A stretch of DNA of 64,000 bases, taken from an uncultured Cellvibrio sp. GTDB taxonomy: Bacteria; Pseudomonadota; Gammaproteobacteria; Pseudomonadales; Cellvibrionaceae. Location: positions 62,001 to 126,000 of the forward strand of contig CALFXJ010000006.1 in the NCBI GenBank assembly GCA_937958105.1, read 5' to 3'. The notes under the pieces were generated by a model. That model saw only the letters and a list, made by a program, of their open reading frames with translations. It was not told the origin of the DNA and did no database searches. Below, piece after piece: positions 25,570 to 36,779 of this stretch. The stretch's first letter is position 1. Every line of letters starts with the position of its first letter. The translations under genes were made by a program, and so were the position numbers.

Positions 25570-25692
25570 AGGTTACATCCAGGCGGGCGGGAGAGAGAAA
25601 CCAGACACCTGAGCGTCCAGAGAAGGAAGAAACGCTGACCATTGTACCGGCCTGCCAATAAGAATGCTAATAAATAAAGTTGCGCCATTAGT

Positions 25693-25702
25693 ATATTAAT
25701 AT
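25693..25702. promoter_or_regulatory. Palindrome ATATTAATAT at the start of the XRE/S24 gene
   Basis: A perfect 10-base palindrome ends 17 bases before ATG 25720, within CCATT...AATGG outer symmetry. A repressor bound here would block initiation, so autoregulation is possible. AT-rich palindromes also arise by chance. Confidence 0.3.
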
Positions 25703-25719
25703 CTAGAATGGTGAGAATT

Positions 25720-26505
25720 ATGAATGATTCAAGATTAATCATACTGCGCGACATGCTGAGTCTTTCCCAGCAGGAATTCGCTTCGCGGATCGGTATCACG
25801 CAGGGCGCCTTATCTCAACTCGAGTCCCAGAAGTCCAAGTTATCAATGGACAGTCTGTTAAAGATCAATCGCGTGTTCGGTGTCGACTGCAATTGGCTGG
25901 TGACCGGTGAAGGTGAAATTTTTTATCAGCAGAATGTGAGAGAACCGCACTCTATGGGTAACGCTGAACATTGCGTCAACCGCAGCGGCTATATTCCGTT
26001 AATTCGCGGAGCAGCTCATGCGGGGTATATAAAAAATTATTTTAATGAGAAGTATCTGGATTCTCTCGATGTATACAAAATTCCCGGTTACGAGAGTGAT
26101 GAGTATCGCCTCTTCGAAATAGAAGGCGATAGTATGATTCCCTCCATCTATCCCGGCGAAATTGTGGTATGCGAACGCTCGCCTGATCCTATGGCCGTTG
26201 AGAACGGCGCTCTGGCCATCGTGGTGGCCGAAGAAGGGATAGTCGCCAAGCGCACCTATATCTATGAACAGGATCGCACGATGTTGATCCTTAAAAGTGA
26301 TAACCCGGATTACAAAACCTATTCCATCGCCATGGACACTGTACACGAGATCTGGCAGGTGCGTGCCAAGATTACCAGTGTGTTCTCCCAACCACAGGTG
26401 GTGGATGCTTCGCGGCTGAGAGAGCTGGAGGAAGATATTCTGACTCTGAAAAAAGAGATGAGTCGATTGTCCGCCGGTAAATCCTTATCCTCCGCTGCTG
26501 ACTGA
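25720..26505 (+). CDS. XRE-family regulator with LexA-like S24 peptidase domain
   Basis: A 261-residue transcription factor of the CI/LexA-like kind. The N-terminal helix-turn-helix (about 1-65) shows LSQQEFASRIGITQGALSQLE. The S24 domain (about 90-225) shows the catalytic Ser in GDSMIPSIYPGE and Lys in GIVAKRTY, and an Ala-Gly in RGAAHAGYI where LexA is cleaved. A short C-terminal coiled coil (about 230-250) follows, which LexA lacks. GGTGAG lies 4 bases before ATG 25720; ATG 25708 is an alternative. No phage genes surround it. It lies 174 bases before the pentapeptide-cyclase gene, whose promoter carries an operator-like dyad, so that gene may be its target, released by self-cleavage after DNA damage or another signal. 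Confidence 0.88.
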   Translation: MNDSRLIILRDMLSLSQQEFASRIGITQGALSQLESQKSKLSMDSLLKINRVFGVDCNWLVTGEGEIFYQQNVREPHSMGNAEHCVNRSGYIPLIRGAAHAGYIKNYFNEKYLDSLDVYKIPGYESDEYRLFEIEGDSMIPSIYPGEIVVCERSPDPMAVENGALAIVVAEEGIVAKRTYIYEQDRTMLILKSDNPDYKTYSIAMDTVHEIWQVRAKITSVFSQPQVVDASRLRELEEDILTLKKEMSRLSAGKSLSSAAD

Positions 26506-26570
26506 AAAAGCCGCTGCTGGTAATAGCCCGCCTCATAACCGCATATGCACCTCCTGCCGGGTGCATCATG

Positions 26571-26594
26571 CGTATGATAAATATGGATCATACG
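26571..26594. promoter_or_regulatory. Operator-like dyad CGTATGAT-N8-ATCATACG
   Basis: Two perfect 8-base arms are separated by 8 bases, just upstream of and overlapping the -35 position of a TATAAT box at 26608-26613. A second hairpin (ATGCACC/GGTGCAT, 26545-26566) precedes it. This is the layout of a repressor site. Confidence 0.55.
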
Positions 26595-26607
26595 GCGTGA
26601 AGGTCGC

Positions 26608-26613
26608 TATAAT
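26608..26613 (+). promoter_or_regulatory. -10 box TATAAT before the pentapeptide-cyclase gene
   Basis: An exact consensus -10 hexamer lies 67 bases before the start codon. The hexamer 17 bases upstream (GGATCA) is a poor -35, and the dyad overlaps it, so an activator or repressor may act here. Confidence 0.5.
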
Positions 26614-26679
26614 CCTGTCTGTCTGACTCTGAGCCACCCTTCAACAATTTAACCTTTCTTCGCAATCCTGATGTAGCAA

Positions 26680-28416
26680 ATGGACATGGAAAAAAATCGA
26701 ATCATTCAAGAACTGAACAAGGGCGCAAAATCCTGGAACAACTGGCGTAAACGTCATGCCATCGGAGATCTTAACCTCGATGGTGTAGAACTTACCGGGA
26801 TGGTGTTCGACGATTATGATTTCTCCAAGATATCCATGCGCAACGCACGCATTACCCAATGCAGTTTTAAAAATGCGGATCTGATTCTGACGAACCTGCA
26901 GGGCTCTTACTTAAAGGACAACGATTTTTCTCATGCAAAACTGATTGCGGCCAATCTGTGTGGCTGTAACCTCAGCGGCTCGATTCTGTTCTTTGCCAAT
27001 ATGCTGACAGCCAACACCCGCAATGCGAAGCTGGAAAATATTGATTTTCGCGGGCATGACATCAGTGGATTCATGCTGCGCGATGTATCGCTGGCTGGAA
27101 GTAACCTGGAAGGGCAACAGCTTACCCGGGTGGATTTAACCAACTCCAACCTTGAAGGTACTAACCTGCAGGGGGCCGATTTGACCAAGGCGTTGCTGGT
27201 CAATGCTCGCCTGACCAACGCCGATGTTCGCGGTGCATCAATCGCCGGAGCAGTCTTTCGCTCAGCGAATGTCAGTGGGGTAGATTTTAATAACATGGAT
27301 CTGCAGGAGGCAGACTTCAGCGGGGCAAATCTGGTCAACTGCGATCTGCGCGAAGCCAACCTGACTAACGCCAAACTGGCCAATGCCAATATTACCGGCG
27401 CTCGTCTGTGGAAGATGACCTGCACTGGCTGGGACATTTCCAACATCGAATGCCACTATGCCTTCTGGGATAAATCCGGAAAAGAAAAGACGGTTTATCG
27501 TCAACACGAATTTGAGCGCATCTTCGCCGATGCCATCACCATTGAACTGCGTTATCCCTACCGCCTGATCGATCAGGAGCTTGCAACCCTGCCCATCTTT
27601 ATCGACCACCTGGCGGCAGCCCATTGGGGCACTATCCTGCGTTTGAAGTCCATCAACGAGATAGCTGGGGGTGCACTGGTGAAATTTGTGGTGGAAGAGG
27701 TCGGTCCCCACAACCCCACCGAATTGAAGGCACAGCTGCAGGACGAAGCTGAGCGTATTCAACTGGCACAGCTGGCCCTGCGTCGGGATGCAAAACTTCA
27801 CGTGCAGCTGAAAGAAAAGATCGCAGCGATTCGTGAAGAGTTCTGGCCGCGTCTGTTGGAGCTGGCTGCAGATCACGAACGGCAACAGGTGCGCAACCTG
27901 ACCATCCTGTTCATGGACCTGAAAGGATTTTCACGCTGGAAGGATGAGGAACTGTCGGAAAAACTCTCTTTATTCCGCGGTCTGGTCAAACCCATCTTGA
28001 AAAAATGGGAGGCTGGACATCCCAACATGGAAGGGGACTCCCTCAGAGTTACCTTTAAAAACGTAACCGTCGGCCTTTCCTGCGCCTGTATGATCCGTAA
28101 CGTACTGACGGCAGCCGGTTTTCAATTAAGAATCGGCGTCGAGTTAGGCGAAGTCTCCGTTGTGGATAATGAAGTTACCGGCGTTCCGGACCTGGAAGGC
28201 GTAGCTGTCAGTATGGCAGCACGTCTGGAAGCCGCTGCGGAACCGGGAGAAATTCTGGTCAGTCAAAAGATCTATCACTATGGAAAGCGCAGCGGTCTGT
28301 TTAAATTTATTCCCCGTCATGTCGCTTTGAAGAAAGGTATCGGGACTATTGAGCAGGGTGACCATGTTGAATGTTTTTCTGTGGAGGCCGAAAAAGCCTT
28401 GCCCGATCTGCATTAA
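26680..28416 (+). CDS. Pentapeptide-repeat protein fused to a nucleotidyl-cyclase domain
   Basis: This 578-residue protein joins two unusual partners. Residues about 30-255 are a right-handed quadrilateral helix of pentapeptide repeats (A(D/N)LXX type, such as TNLQGADLTKALL). About 265-390 is a helical, charged linker of unknown type. About 400-570 is a class III adenylate/guanylate-cyclase domain: first metal Asp in LFMDLKGFSRW, second in EGDSLRVTF, then RIGVELGEV and GVAVSMAARLEAA. The usual Asn of the VN.AARL motif is Ser here, which may lower or change activity. No membrane segment is seen. It could make cAMP or cGMP in response to something bound by the repeat helix. The gene follows an S24 regulator gene and an operator-like dyad. 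A membrane-protein gene follows after 15 bases. Confidence 0.85.
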   Translation: MDMEKNRIIQELNKGAKSWNNWRKRHAIGDLNLDGVELTGMVFDDYDFSKISMRNARITQCSFKNADLILTNLQGSYLKDNDFSHAKLIAANLCGCNLSGSILFFANMLTANTRNAKLENIDFRGHDISGFMLRDVSLAGSNLEGQQLTRVDLTNSNLEGTNLQGADLTKALLVNARLTNADVRGASIAGAVFRSANVSGVDFNNMDLQEADFSGANLVNCDLREANLTNAKLANANITGARLWKMTCTGWDISNIECHYAFWDKSGKEKTVYRQHEFERIFADAITIELRYPYRLIDQELATLPIFIDHLAAAHWGTILRLKSINEIAGGALVKFVVEEVGPHNPTELKAQLQDEAERIQLAQLALRRDAKLHVQLKEKIAAIREEFWPRLLELAADHERQQVRNLTILFMDLKGFSRWKDEELSEKLSLFRGLVKPILKKWEAGHPNMEGDSLRVTFKNVTVGLSCACMIRNVLTAAGFQLRIGVELGEVSVVDNEVTGVPDLEGVAVSMAARLEAAAEPGEILVSQKIYHYGKRSGLFKFIPRHVALKKGIGTIEQGDHVECFSVEAEKALPDLH

Positions 28417-28431
28417 CCACAGGGCATACAC

Positions 28432-29139
28432 ATGAATATGCTGCTGCCGCCAGGGCCTTTGTTGTTCTGGCTGACATTGATTCCAAGTCTCCTGCTGCTG
28501 ATCATTTCTGTTATCTACGCCCCTTGGCGCCAGCTGGCGGCGCACCAACCCCGCCAGCATCTCCTGTTTGCCACCGTCTTGTTCCTCGGCCTTTTCTGGT
28601 CCATGCAGGTTTCCGTGCGTGGAGTCATTGCTTTTCACCCCATGCTCATGACAGTAGTCATGATGGTATTTGGTTGGAGCCTGGCGTTACTGATAGGTGC
28701 CGCAGCTCTGGTAGTGCTGGAGGTATATCGGGTAGCGTTTCGCAGCATGACGCTTGATTGGGATGTGGCGCTGCGGCAATTCGACTTGAGTACTTTTCCC
28801 GTCGATTTCTGCGTGGGCGTTGTCATACCCGTCTGCTGGGCGTGGGCCGTACTCTGGTTGGTTAACCGGTGGCGGTTTAAAAATCCATTTACTTATTTTC
28901 TCGGAATAGGTTTTTTTGGAGCGATCATCAGCTGCCTGCTTATCGGCCTGGGCGCCTTCCTGCTGTTTTTTTTAACCGGCAGCGAAGTTCCGCTGGCAAC
29001 AGTACAGGAGCACTTTATTATCTTTCTATTGATGACCTTTCCTGAAGGGTTTATCAATGGTGCACTCGCTACTACCTTGACGGTGTTATGGCCAGATATG
29101 GTAAAAACCTATCGCGATGACTGGTTTCTACGGGATTGA
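28432..29139 (+). CDS. Membrane protein, CbiM/COG3235-like
   Basis: This inner-membrane protein (235 aa) has about six or seven hydrophobic segments and the end motif FPEGFINGALATTLTVLWPDM, which resembles energy-coupling-factor permeases of the COG3235/CbiM kind (cobalt or nickel uptake). None of the other components (CbiQ-type permease, ATPase) lies nearby, and the N-terminal His motif of CbiM is not present. It starts 15 bases after the cyclase-fusion gene and is followed by a small coiled-coil gene after 35 bases; all three are probably one operon. The substrate is unknown. Confidence 0.65.
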   Translation: MNMLLPPGPLLFWLTLIPSLLLLIISVIYAPWRQLAAHQPRQHLLFATVLFLGLFWSMQVSVRGVIAFHPMLMTVVMMVFGWSLALLIGAAALVVLEVYRVAFRSMTLDWDVALRQFDLSTFPVDFCVGVVIPVCWAWAVLWLVNRWRFKNPFTYFLGIGFFGAIISCLLIGLGAFLLFFLTGSEVPLATVQEHFIIFLLMTFPEGFINGALATTLTVLWPDMVKTYRDDWFLRD

Positions 29140-29174
29140 TGCAAACTTTTTAAACGGCAAACAGGACATGTGTT

Positions 29175-29486
29175 ATGGCGTGGTTACACACTGATTGGCA
29201 AAAAGAGCTCGACCAGGTGCAGGATAGAATTAACCTGATTCTTGATGAAAAGGTTGAACCCTTGCTGGAGCGGGCAGTGGATAAAGCCACTACCGAGATT
29301 AACACGGTTGTGGCTAAAGCTGAATTTGAGCTGCGCGATAATACCAATCATCTCATCGCCGAACTGACCGCGCAGCGCCGGCAAATGGTTGCCGATGCCA
29401 AATCTCTGATTCGCTATGCGGCGGCCGCCGCATTTCTCGTGGTCCTGGCTTCCGTCGTTGTGATTAAACTGGTTGATAAGCTATAG
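29175..29486 (+). CDS. Small coiled-coil protein with a C-terminal membrane anchor
   Basis: I do not recognise this 103-residue protein. Residues 5-75 are charged and helical with heptad-like spacing (such as DKATTEINTVVAKAEFELRD). Residues about 79-99 form one hydrophobic helix rich in Ala and Val, followed by KLVDKL. It is a likely tail-anchored inner-membrane protein facing the cytoplasm. It is the last gene of the run that begins with the pentapeptide-cyclase gene; a role as scaffold or partner of the neighbouring membrane protein is a guess. Confidence 0.7.
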   Translation: MAWLHTDWQKELDQVQDRINLILDEKVEPLLERAVDKATTEINTVVAKAEFELRDNTNHLIAELTAQRRQMVADAKSLIRYAAAAAFLVVLASVVVIKLVDKL

Positions 29487-29954
29487 CCTCAATGTTTTAT
29501 TTCTCCGTCCTGAAATTTTCCATCCATGCCCGTCGAAATAATACGGGGAGTGGACAGCGCGCTCGACTGATTCGTATCGCCTAATACCAGATCAATAACT
29601 CCCCCCCCCGGTAGTATTGCTGTTAACCGCTGTATTTTTAATTTCTTTATAAAAGGCTGTGGCCCTTTGCCCGCTTTTGACCGGCGTCTTATGGGCTTTA
29701 AGGGGCTGACTCCGCGAGTATAACCGCGCCACGTGCATCATAGAACGCTCAATTAGGTGCGCTGCCTTCCAGATATTTATCAAAGTTTATCCTTATGGCT
29801 AAAAGAGAAACCAAGCGCCGCGTGGCTTGGACGGCGTTTCGTTTGTTCGAAAACCATCACAAATAAATTCAAAATCTTTTACTTTATTCAGAATGTGTGA
29901 CAATTTTATGACGAGCCGCTAAGGCTGCCACGGATTTCATCTAAGGAGGTCACT
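29487..29954. other. 468-base gap with a C9 tract
   Basis: No gene is supported. It holds a run of nine C (29601-29609), GC-poor segments, and near the end an AT-rich stretch (about 29865-29915) that probably carries the promoter of the next gene. A good ribosome-binding site AAGGAGG lies at 29943-29949. Short reading frames here have no ribosome-binding site or recognisable family. Confidence 0.5.
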
Positions 29955-30722
29955 ATGCAGGTTTCTGCGAACAATCCCGCACGGTCTTTCGGCGCCACAG
30001 TGCTCCGTTGCCTGCAGCTTGGAAGGCATTACCTTTTCGTACCCGATCGACTGCACCGCGGATTTTCTATAGGTGTGGTGCTCATCATTGTCGGACTTGT
30101 TTTTTGTTTTGTCAGTTTTGCTTATGCGGAGAAGTACCAGCTGGCAGATAACTTTTTTTATGGTCGCCTGAAATTTTCATTTATCGATGGCGGATATCCG
30201 GAAATCTTTGGCTACATCCTGGAGCTGACAGCCTCGGTTTTGTTTTTGTTGTTTGCTGTTGCACACCATAAAAAGTGCTGGCTTTCCTGGTCCATGATCC
30301 TGTTCATTGTTTTTCTTGATGATGCATTTCAGCTTCATGAGACCATAGGTCATATGTATGTGGATGCTCTTGGCGTAATCCCTGTGGTGGGTGACCTGTT
30401 CGGGTTTGCGACGACGGGATTGGTGTCAGCCGTGTTCTGGCTGATTGGGCTACGCGGCATCAGCGACAAGGATGATTTTCCTTCCTATCTGCTGTTCAGT
30501 GTGTACTTTGCGCTGCTGATTTTTTTCGGCGTGGGTGTAGATGCAATGCACGGTCTGTTCGGGGAAAATGCGTCACAGACACTGCTGACCTTGTTGGAGG
30601 ATGGCGGTGAGCTTTGCATGACAGCTGTCATTGTGATATCGGTATTGGGGATGTGGATGCGTCAGAAACTGCCACTCACTGCAGCGGCAATTCAGATTAA
30701 TCCTGTAGTACCAAAGCATTGA
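29955..30722 (+). CDS. Multi-pass membrane protein with buried acidic/His motifs
   Basis: I do not recognise a named family. The 255-residue protein has six or so hydrophobic segments. Charged and polar groups sit within or at the edges of them in regular positions: LDDAFQLHETIG, GVDAMHGLFG and LEDGGELCMT. Such DD/HE/E patterns inside a membrane suggest a metal-binding or hydrolytic centre. A strong ribosome-binding site (AAGGAGG) precedes the ATG. It stands alone, ending 64 bases before the gcvP stop, which faces it. A transporter or an intramembrane lipid hydrolase would both fit. Confidence 0.8.
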   Translation: MQVSANNPARSFGATVLRCLQLGRHYLFVPDRLHRGFSIGVVLIIVGLVFCFVSFAYAEKYQLADNFFYGRLKFSFIDGGYPEIFGYILELTASVLFLLFAVAHHKKCWLSWSMILFIVFLDDAFQLHETIGHMYVDALGVIPVVGDLFGFATTGLVSAVFWLIGLRGISDKDDFPSYLLFSVYFALLIFFGVGVDAMHGLFGENASQTLLTLLEDGGELCMTAVIVISVLGMWMRQKLPLTAAAIQINPVVPKH

Positions 30723-30786
30723 TGCCTCAGTGCCGGGCAAAGAACAGTGTTCCTGCCCGGCGTTCTTCCATCAAGACTGTCCTGAC

Positions 30787-33696
<2,910 letters not shown>

Positions 33697-33964
33697 AGGG
33701 AATCTCTTTTAACTAGGGACCGGGGTGCTAAGGGCGGGGCAGGCAGGCCTGCTCAAAAAGGCGGCAATGGTATCAACTGGGGGCGTTTTCGGCAATTGAG
33801 TGCAGCGCGTCGGCCTGCAATCTGCCGGAAGGATCACGCGGGGATTGCCCCGATGGTATGGAGCGGAAATTTTCGGTTGCGACTCTGGTATGATCGGTGG
33901 CAGATTGTTCGTCCCCGGCACAGCGGACGCCGCCAATACATCCACATAAGAACAACCTTAAACC

Positions 33965-35665
33965 ATGTATCACAATTTTTTCGGACTGAGTGAGCAGGCT
34001 TTCTCCATTGCGGTAAATCCTCGTTATCTATATATGAGTGACCAGCACCGGGAGGCCCTTGCTCACCTGTTGTACGGCATTCAGATCGGTGGTTTTGTGA
34101 TGCTGACCGGTGAGGTCGGTACCGGCAAGACGACGATTATCCGCTGCCTTTTGGAGCAAATGCCGGCCAATACCGATCTTGCGATCATCCTGAACCCCAT
34201 GGCCAGCGCCCCGGAACTGCTCTCTACCATCTGTGATGAGCTGGGTGTGCGCTACATTGTGGATGGCTGGAGTACCAAAGACCTCACCGATGCGCTGCAT
34301 CATTTCCTGCTGGAAAACCACCGGAAGGGACGGAAAACTGTCCTGTTGATTGACGAAGCCCAGCTGCTCAAACCCACCGTGCTGGAGCAGATCCGCCTGC
34401 TCACCAATCTGGAGACCACCACCGAAAAGTTGCTGCAGATCATCCTGGTGGGACAGCCGGAACTGAAGAAGCTGCTGGCGCGGCCTTCACTGCGGCAACT
34501 GTCCCAGCGTATTACCGCCCGCTTTCATCTGGAGGCGTTATCGCTTCCGGAAACTCATGCCTACATCGCCCACCGGCTGCGGATCGCGGGGATGCCGGAC
34601 CATCGGAACCCGTTTCCCGACCCCATCATCAAGCGTATCCACAGCTTCAGCGGCGGCATTCCCCGTTTGATCAACATCATCTGCGAGCGGATGATGCTCG
34701 GCGCCTACGGGAAGAACCGTACGGTCATCGATAATGAGATCTTTGAGCAGGCGGCGTTAGAGGTGTCCGGGACGACCGCACATCTGGCCACGCAGAAACG
34801 CCTGCCGGCGGTGCCGGAAAAATGGCGTTATGCATTGGCTGGCGTGGCTGGAACCATAGTCCTGATCTGCCTGATCTGGCTGTTGATACCGACCTCATCG
34901 AACGGTCCTGTCAATGAGGCTGTCGCGGCTGTACCCGTGGCGAGCAGCAGCGTCGCTGATTCGTCTGCTGCCACAGCTTCGGATGCACAAACGAGTTCGG
35001 AGGAAATCATAAGCAGCGTTACGGCTTCTTCAGCGGCGGCGGAGCGGGTTTTCTGGACGCGCGATGAAGATCGTGCGCACCAGGCATTGCTGGCCTACCT
35101 CGGTGCAGATGCCTCAGCCAGTTGTGCCGCTGCCGGGGAAGAGGGCTATGCCTGCGAAACCACCCGCGTATCGACATGGAACGAATTACGCGAGCTGAAT
35201 CGCCCAGCCGTCCTCACGCTGGTGACGACTGATCGAAAGCTGGCCTACGTGCTGGTGATCGGTCTGGGCGAAGAGAATGCATTGCTGTTGCGCGACGGAG
35301 CGCAACTCACAGTCCCCTGGAGTCGGATTGCCAAGTTATGGAACGACGAGCTGACCTACGTCTGGTATCGCCCCGCCGGGTTCGATACGCCGCTATCCAG
35401 CGGCCAGCGCGGTCCGGCAGTTAATTGGCTGGCTGATCAATTCGCCCGGCTGGACCGACAGAGCTCACCACTGGCGCGCAACATCTACAACGACAAACTG
35501 AAAAAGCGTGTGGAATTGTTTCAGGAAAGTCAGGGCATCAAACCTGACGGGATTGTGGGCGCCCAGACGTTGCGGCGACTTAATGAAGTACTGGGCATCG
35601 ACAAAGCCCTTGTCACCCTGGAGGATCGCCAATCCAGCGCCTCCTCTCGTGCTGAGAGTGAATAA
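33965..35665 (+). CDS. gspA: Type II secretion ATPase GspA/ExeA
   Basis: With GspB, GspA inserts the secretin GspD through the peptidoglycan. The 566-residue product has an AAA+ ATPase domain (about 1-270) opening MYHNFFGLSEQAFSIAVNPRY, with Walker A GEVGTGKTT and Walker B VLLIDEAQLL. A single transmembrane helix follows (about 288-310), then an Ala/Ser-rich periplasmic linker, a mixed domain (about 355-470) and a C-terminal peptidoglycan-binding domain (KRVELFQESQGIKPDGIVG). It is followed after 5 bases by gspB. The other gsp genes are not in this window, as in species with an unlinked exeAB. Confidence 0.92.
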   Translation: MYHNFFGLSEQAFSIAVNPRYLYMSDQHREALAHLLYGIQIGGFVMLTGEVGTGKTTIIRCLLEQMPANTDLAIILNPMASAPELLSTICDELGVRYIVDGWSTKDLTDALHHFLLENHRKGRKTVLLIDEAQLLKPTVLEQIRLLTNLETTTEKLLQIILVGQPELKKLLARPSLRQLSQRITARFHLEALSLPETHAYIAHRLRIAGMPDHRNPFPDPIIKRIHSFSGGIPRLINIICERMMLGAYGKNRTVIDNEIFEQAALEVSGTTAHLATQKRLPAVPEKWRYALAGVAGTIVLICLIWLLIPTSSNGPVNEAVAAVPVASSSVADSSAATASDAQTSSEEIISSVTASSAAAERVFWTRDEDRAHQALLAYLGADASASCAAAGEEGYACETTRVSTWNELRELNRPAVLTLVTTDRKLAYVLVIGLGEENALLLRDGAQLTVPWSRIAKLWNDELTYVWYRPAGFDTPLSSGQRGPAVNWLADQFARLDRQSSPLARNIYNDKLKKRVELFQESQGIKPDGIVGAQTLRRLNEVLGIDKALVTLEDRQSSASSRAESE

Positions 35666-35670
35666 CCACC

Positions 35671-36501
35671 ATGTCTCTGATCCTTGATGCACTGAATCGC
35701 GCGGACCGTGAACGGAAGAACTCACAGCCAACGCCAGACATCAATACGGTCCACGAGGTCAGCTACCATCCTGGCAGGAGTGGCCGGGGGCCCAAGTTGT
35801 GGATCCTTGCTGGCGTCATCATACTGGTTTTGGCGGGACTGCTGATCTATCTGCTGCTGCAGACCCAAACTCGCCAGCAAGCAGCGCCCATACCCGTTTC
35901 TACTCCCGCGCCCGTACCGGCGGTACGGGAAGCGACTACACCGCAAGCTCTATCGCCGACCGACATTGCGCAATCCCGGGCTGCCGCAGTTGAGTCCACT
36001 GCTGTGAAGACGCCGACAGAAACCCCAGTGGAAAAATCGGCAGAGGTTCATTCACTGTATGCACAGGAGGAAGCGCCGCCGGTTGACGATAAGGTGAACG
36101 ATCTTTACAAGCCGGTTGAAGAACCGCCTGTAGTCAAATCGGTACCCGTACAGGTTCCAGCGGTAACCTCGGTATCGCTTCTGGATGATTCTCCTGAGCC
36201 GGCACAGACCGCGCCCGCGCCGACCGAAAAAGGCAAACGCTACGACGACGTCCATCATGTGCCGGACCTGCGCCAGCTTCCCTGGGGCGTGCAGCAACAG
36301 ATTCCATCCATCATTTATTCCCAACACAACTTCACCGGCGATGGTGCGAGCAACGTCGTACTGAATGGCCAGGCCCGCCGACCCGGCAATCAAGTGGGCG
36401 GCGAGTTAAATCTCGAAGAGATCTATGTCGACGGCATATTGCTGCGCTTTCGCGAGCATCGCTTCAAACTGCGGGCGATGAATAACTGGGTGAATATGTA
36501 A
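35671..36501 (+). CDS. gspB: Type II secretion protein GspB/ExeB
   Basis: The 276-residue product opens MSLILDALNRADRERKN, the classic GspB start, has one transmembrane helix (about 45-65), a Pro/Ala/Val-rich periplasmic stretch (about 70-205), and a C-terminal GspB domain (about 210-276, SIIYSQHNFTGD through LLRFREHRFKL). It pairs with GspA in the inner membrane to help secretin assembly. It starts 5 bases after gspA and is almost certainly co-transcribed. The pectate lyase and CBM2-CotH protein in this window are the kind of cargo the system exports. Confidence 0.92.
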   Translation: MSLILDALNRADRERKNSQPTPDINTVHEVSYHPGRSGRGPKLWILAGVIILVLAGLLIYLLLQTQTRQQAAPIPVSTPAPVPAVREATTPQALSPTDIAQSRAAAVESTAVKTPTETPVEKSAEVHSLYAQEEAPPVDDKVNDLYKPVEEPPVVKSVPVQVPAVTSVSLLDDSPEPAQTAPAPTEKGKRYDDVHHVPDLRQLPWGVQQQIPSIIYSQHNFTGDGASNVVLNGQARRPGNQVGGELNLEEIYVDGILLRFREHRFKLRAMNNWVNM

Positions 36502-36779
36502 GAGGTTATTTGTAGGGCAGTATTTGGAGGTGCTATTTTCTGACTGCAGTTCAAGTCGTTTGTTTCTTGTCTCCTGTTTAAGAGTTTCCGGGTGATCGCC
36601 AGCACCTGGCTACTGCATCACACCCTCGGCGCCACTTCACCGTTCCCGCCTTAAACCCTGATATATTTGGCAGTTCTGATGTAGGGAGTAACAGTTAAAT
36701 CCCACCTGCATGGATTCCACACGAGAGTTACACTGCATTCCTTTTTTCAATGCCCGTTGAAGGTTCGGTACACAGCTAG

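Noticed and set aside
25720..26505. Prophage repressor
   Set aside because: The CI-like layout suggests it, but no integrase, structural or replication phage genes are near.
29592..29783. Short 63-codon minus-strand frame in the C9 gap
   Set aside because: No ribosome-binding site, no family, and it contains the C tract.
29806..29870. A GTTCGAAAACC stretch resembling a tRNA T-loop
   Set aside because: No acceptor or anticodon stem can be folded around it.
33697..33964. Glycine riboswitch upstream of gcvP
   Set aside because: I looked for the conserved paired aptamer cores and saw none.
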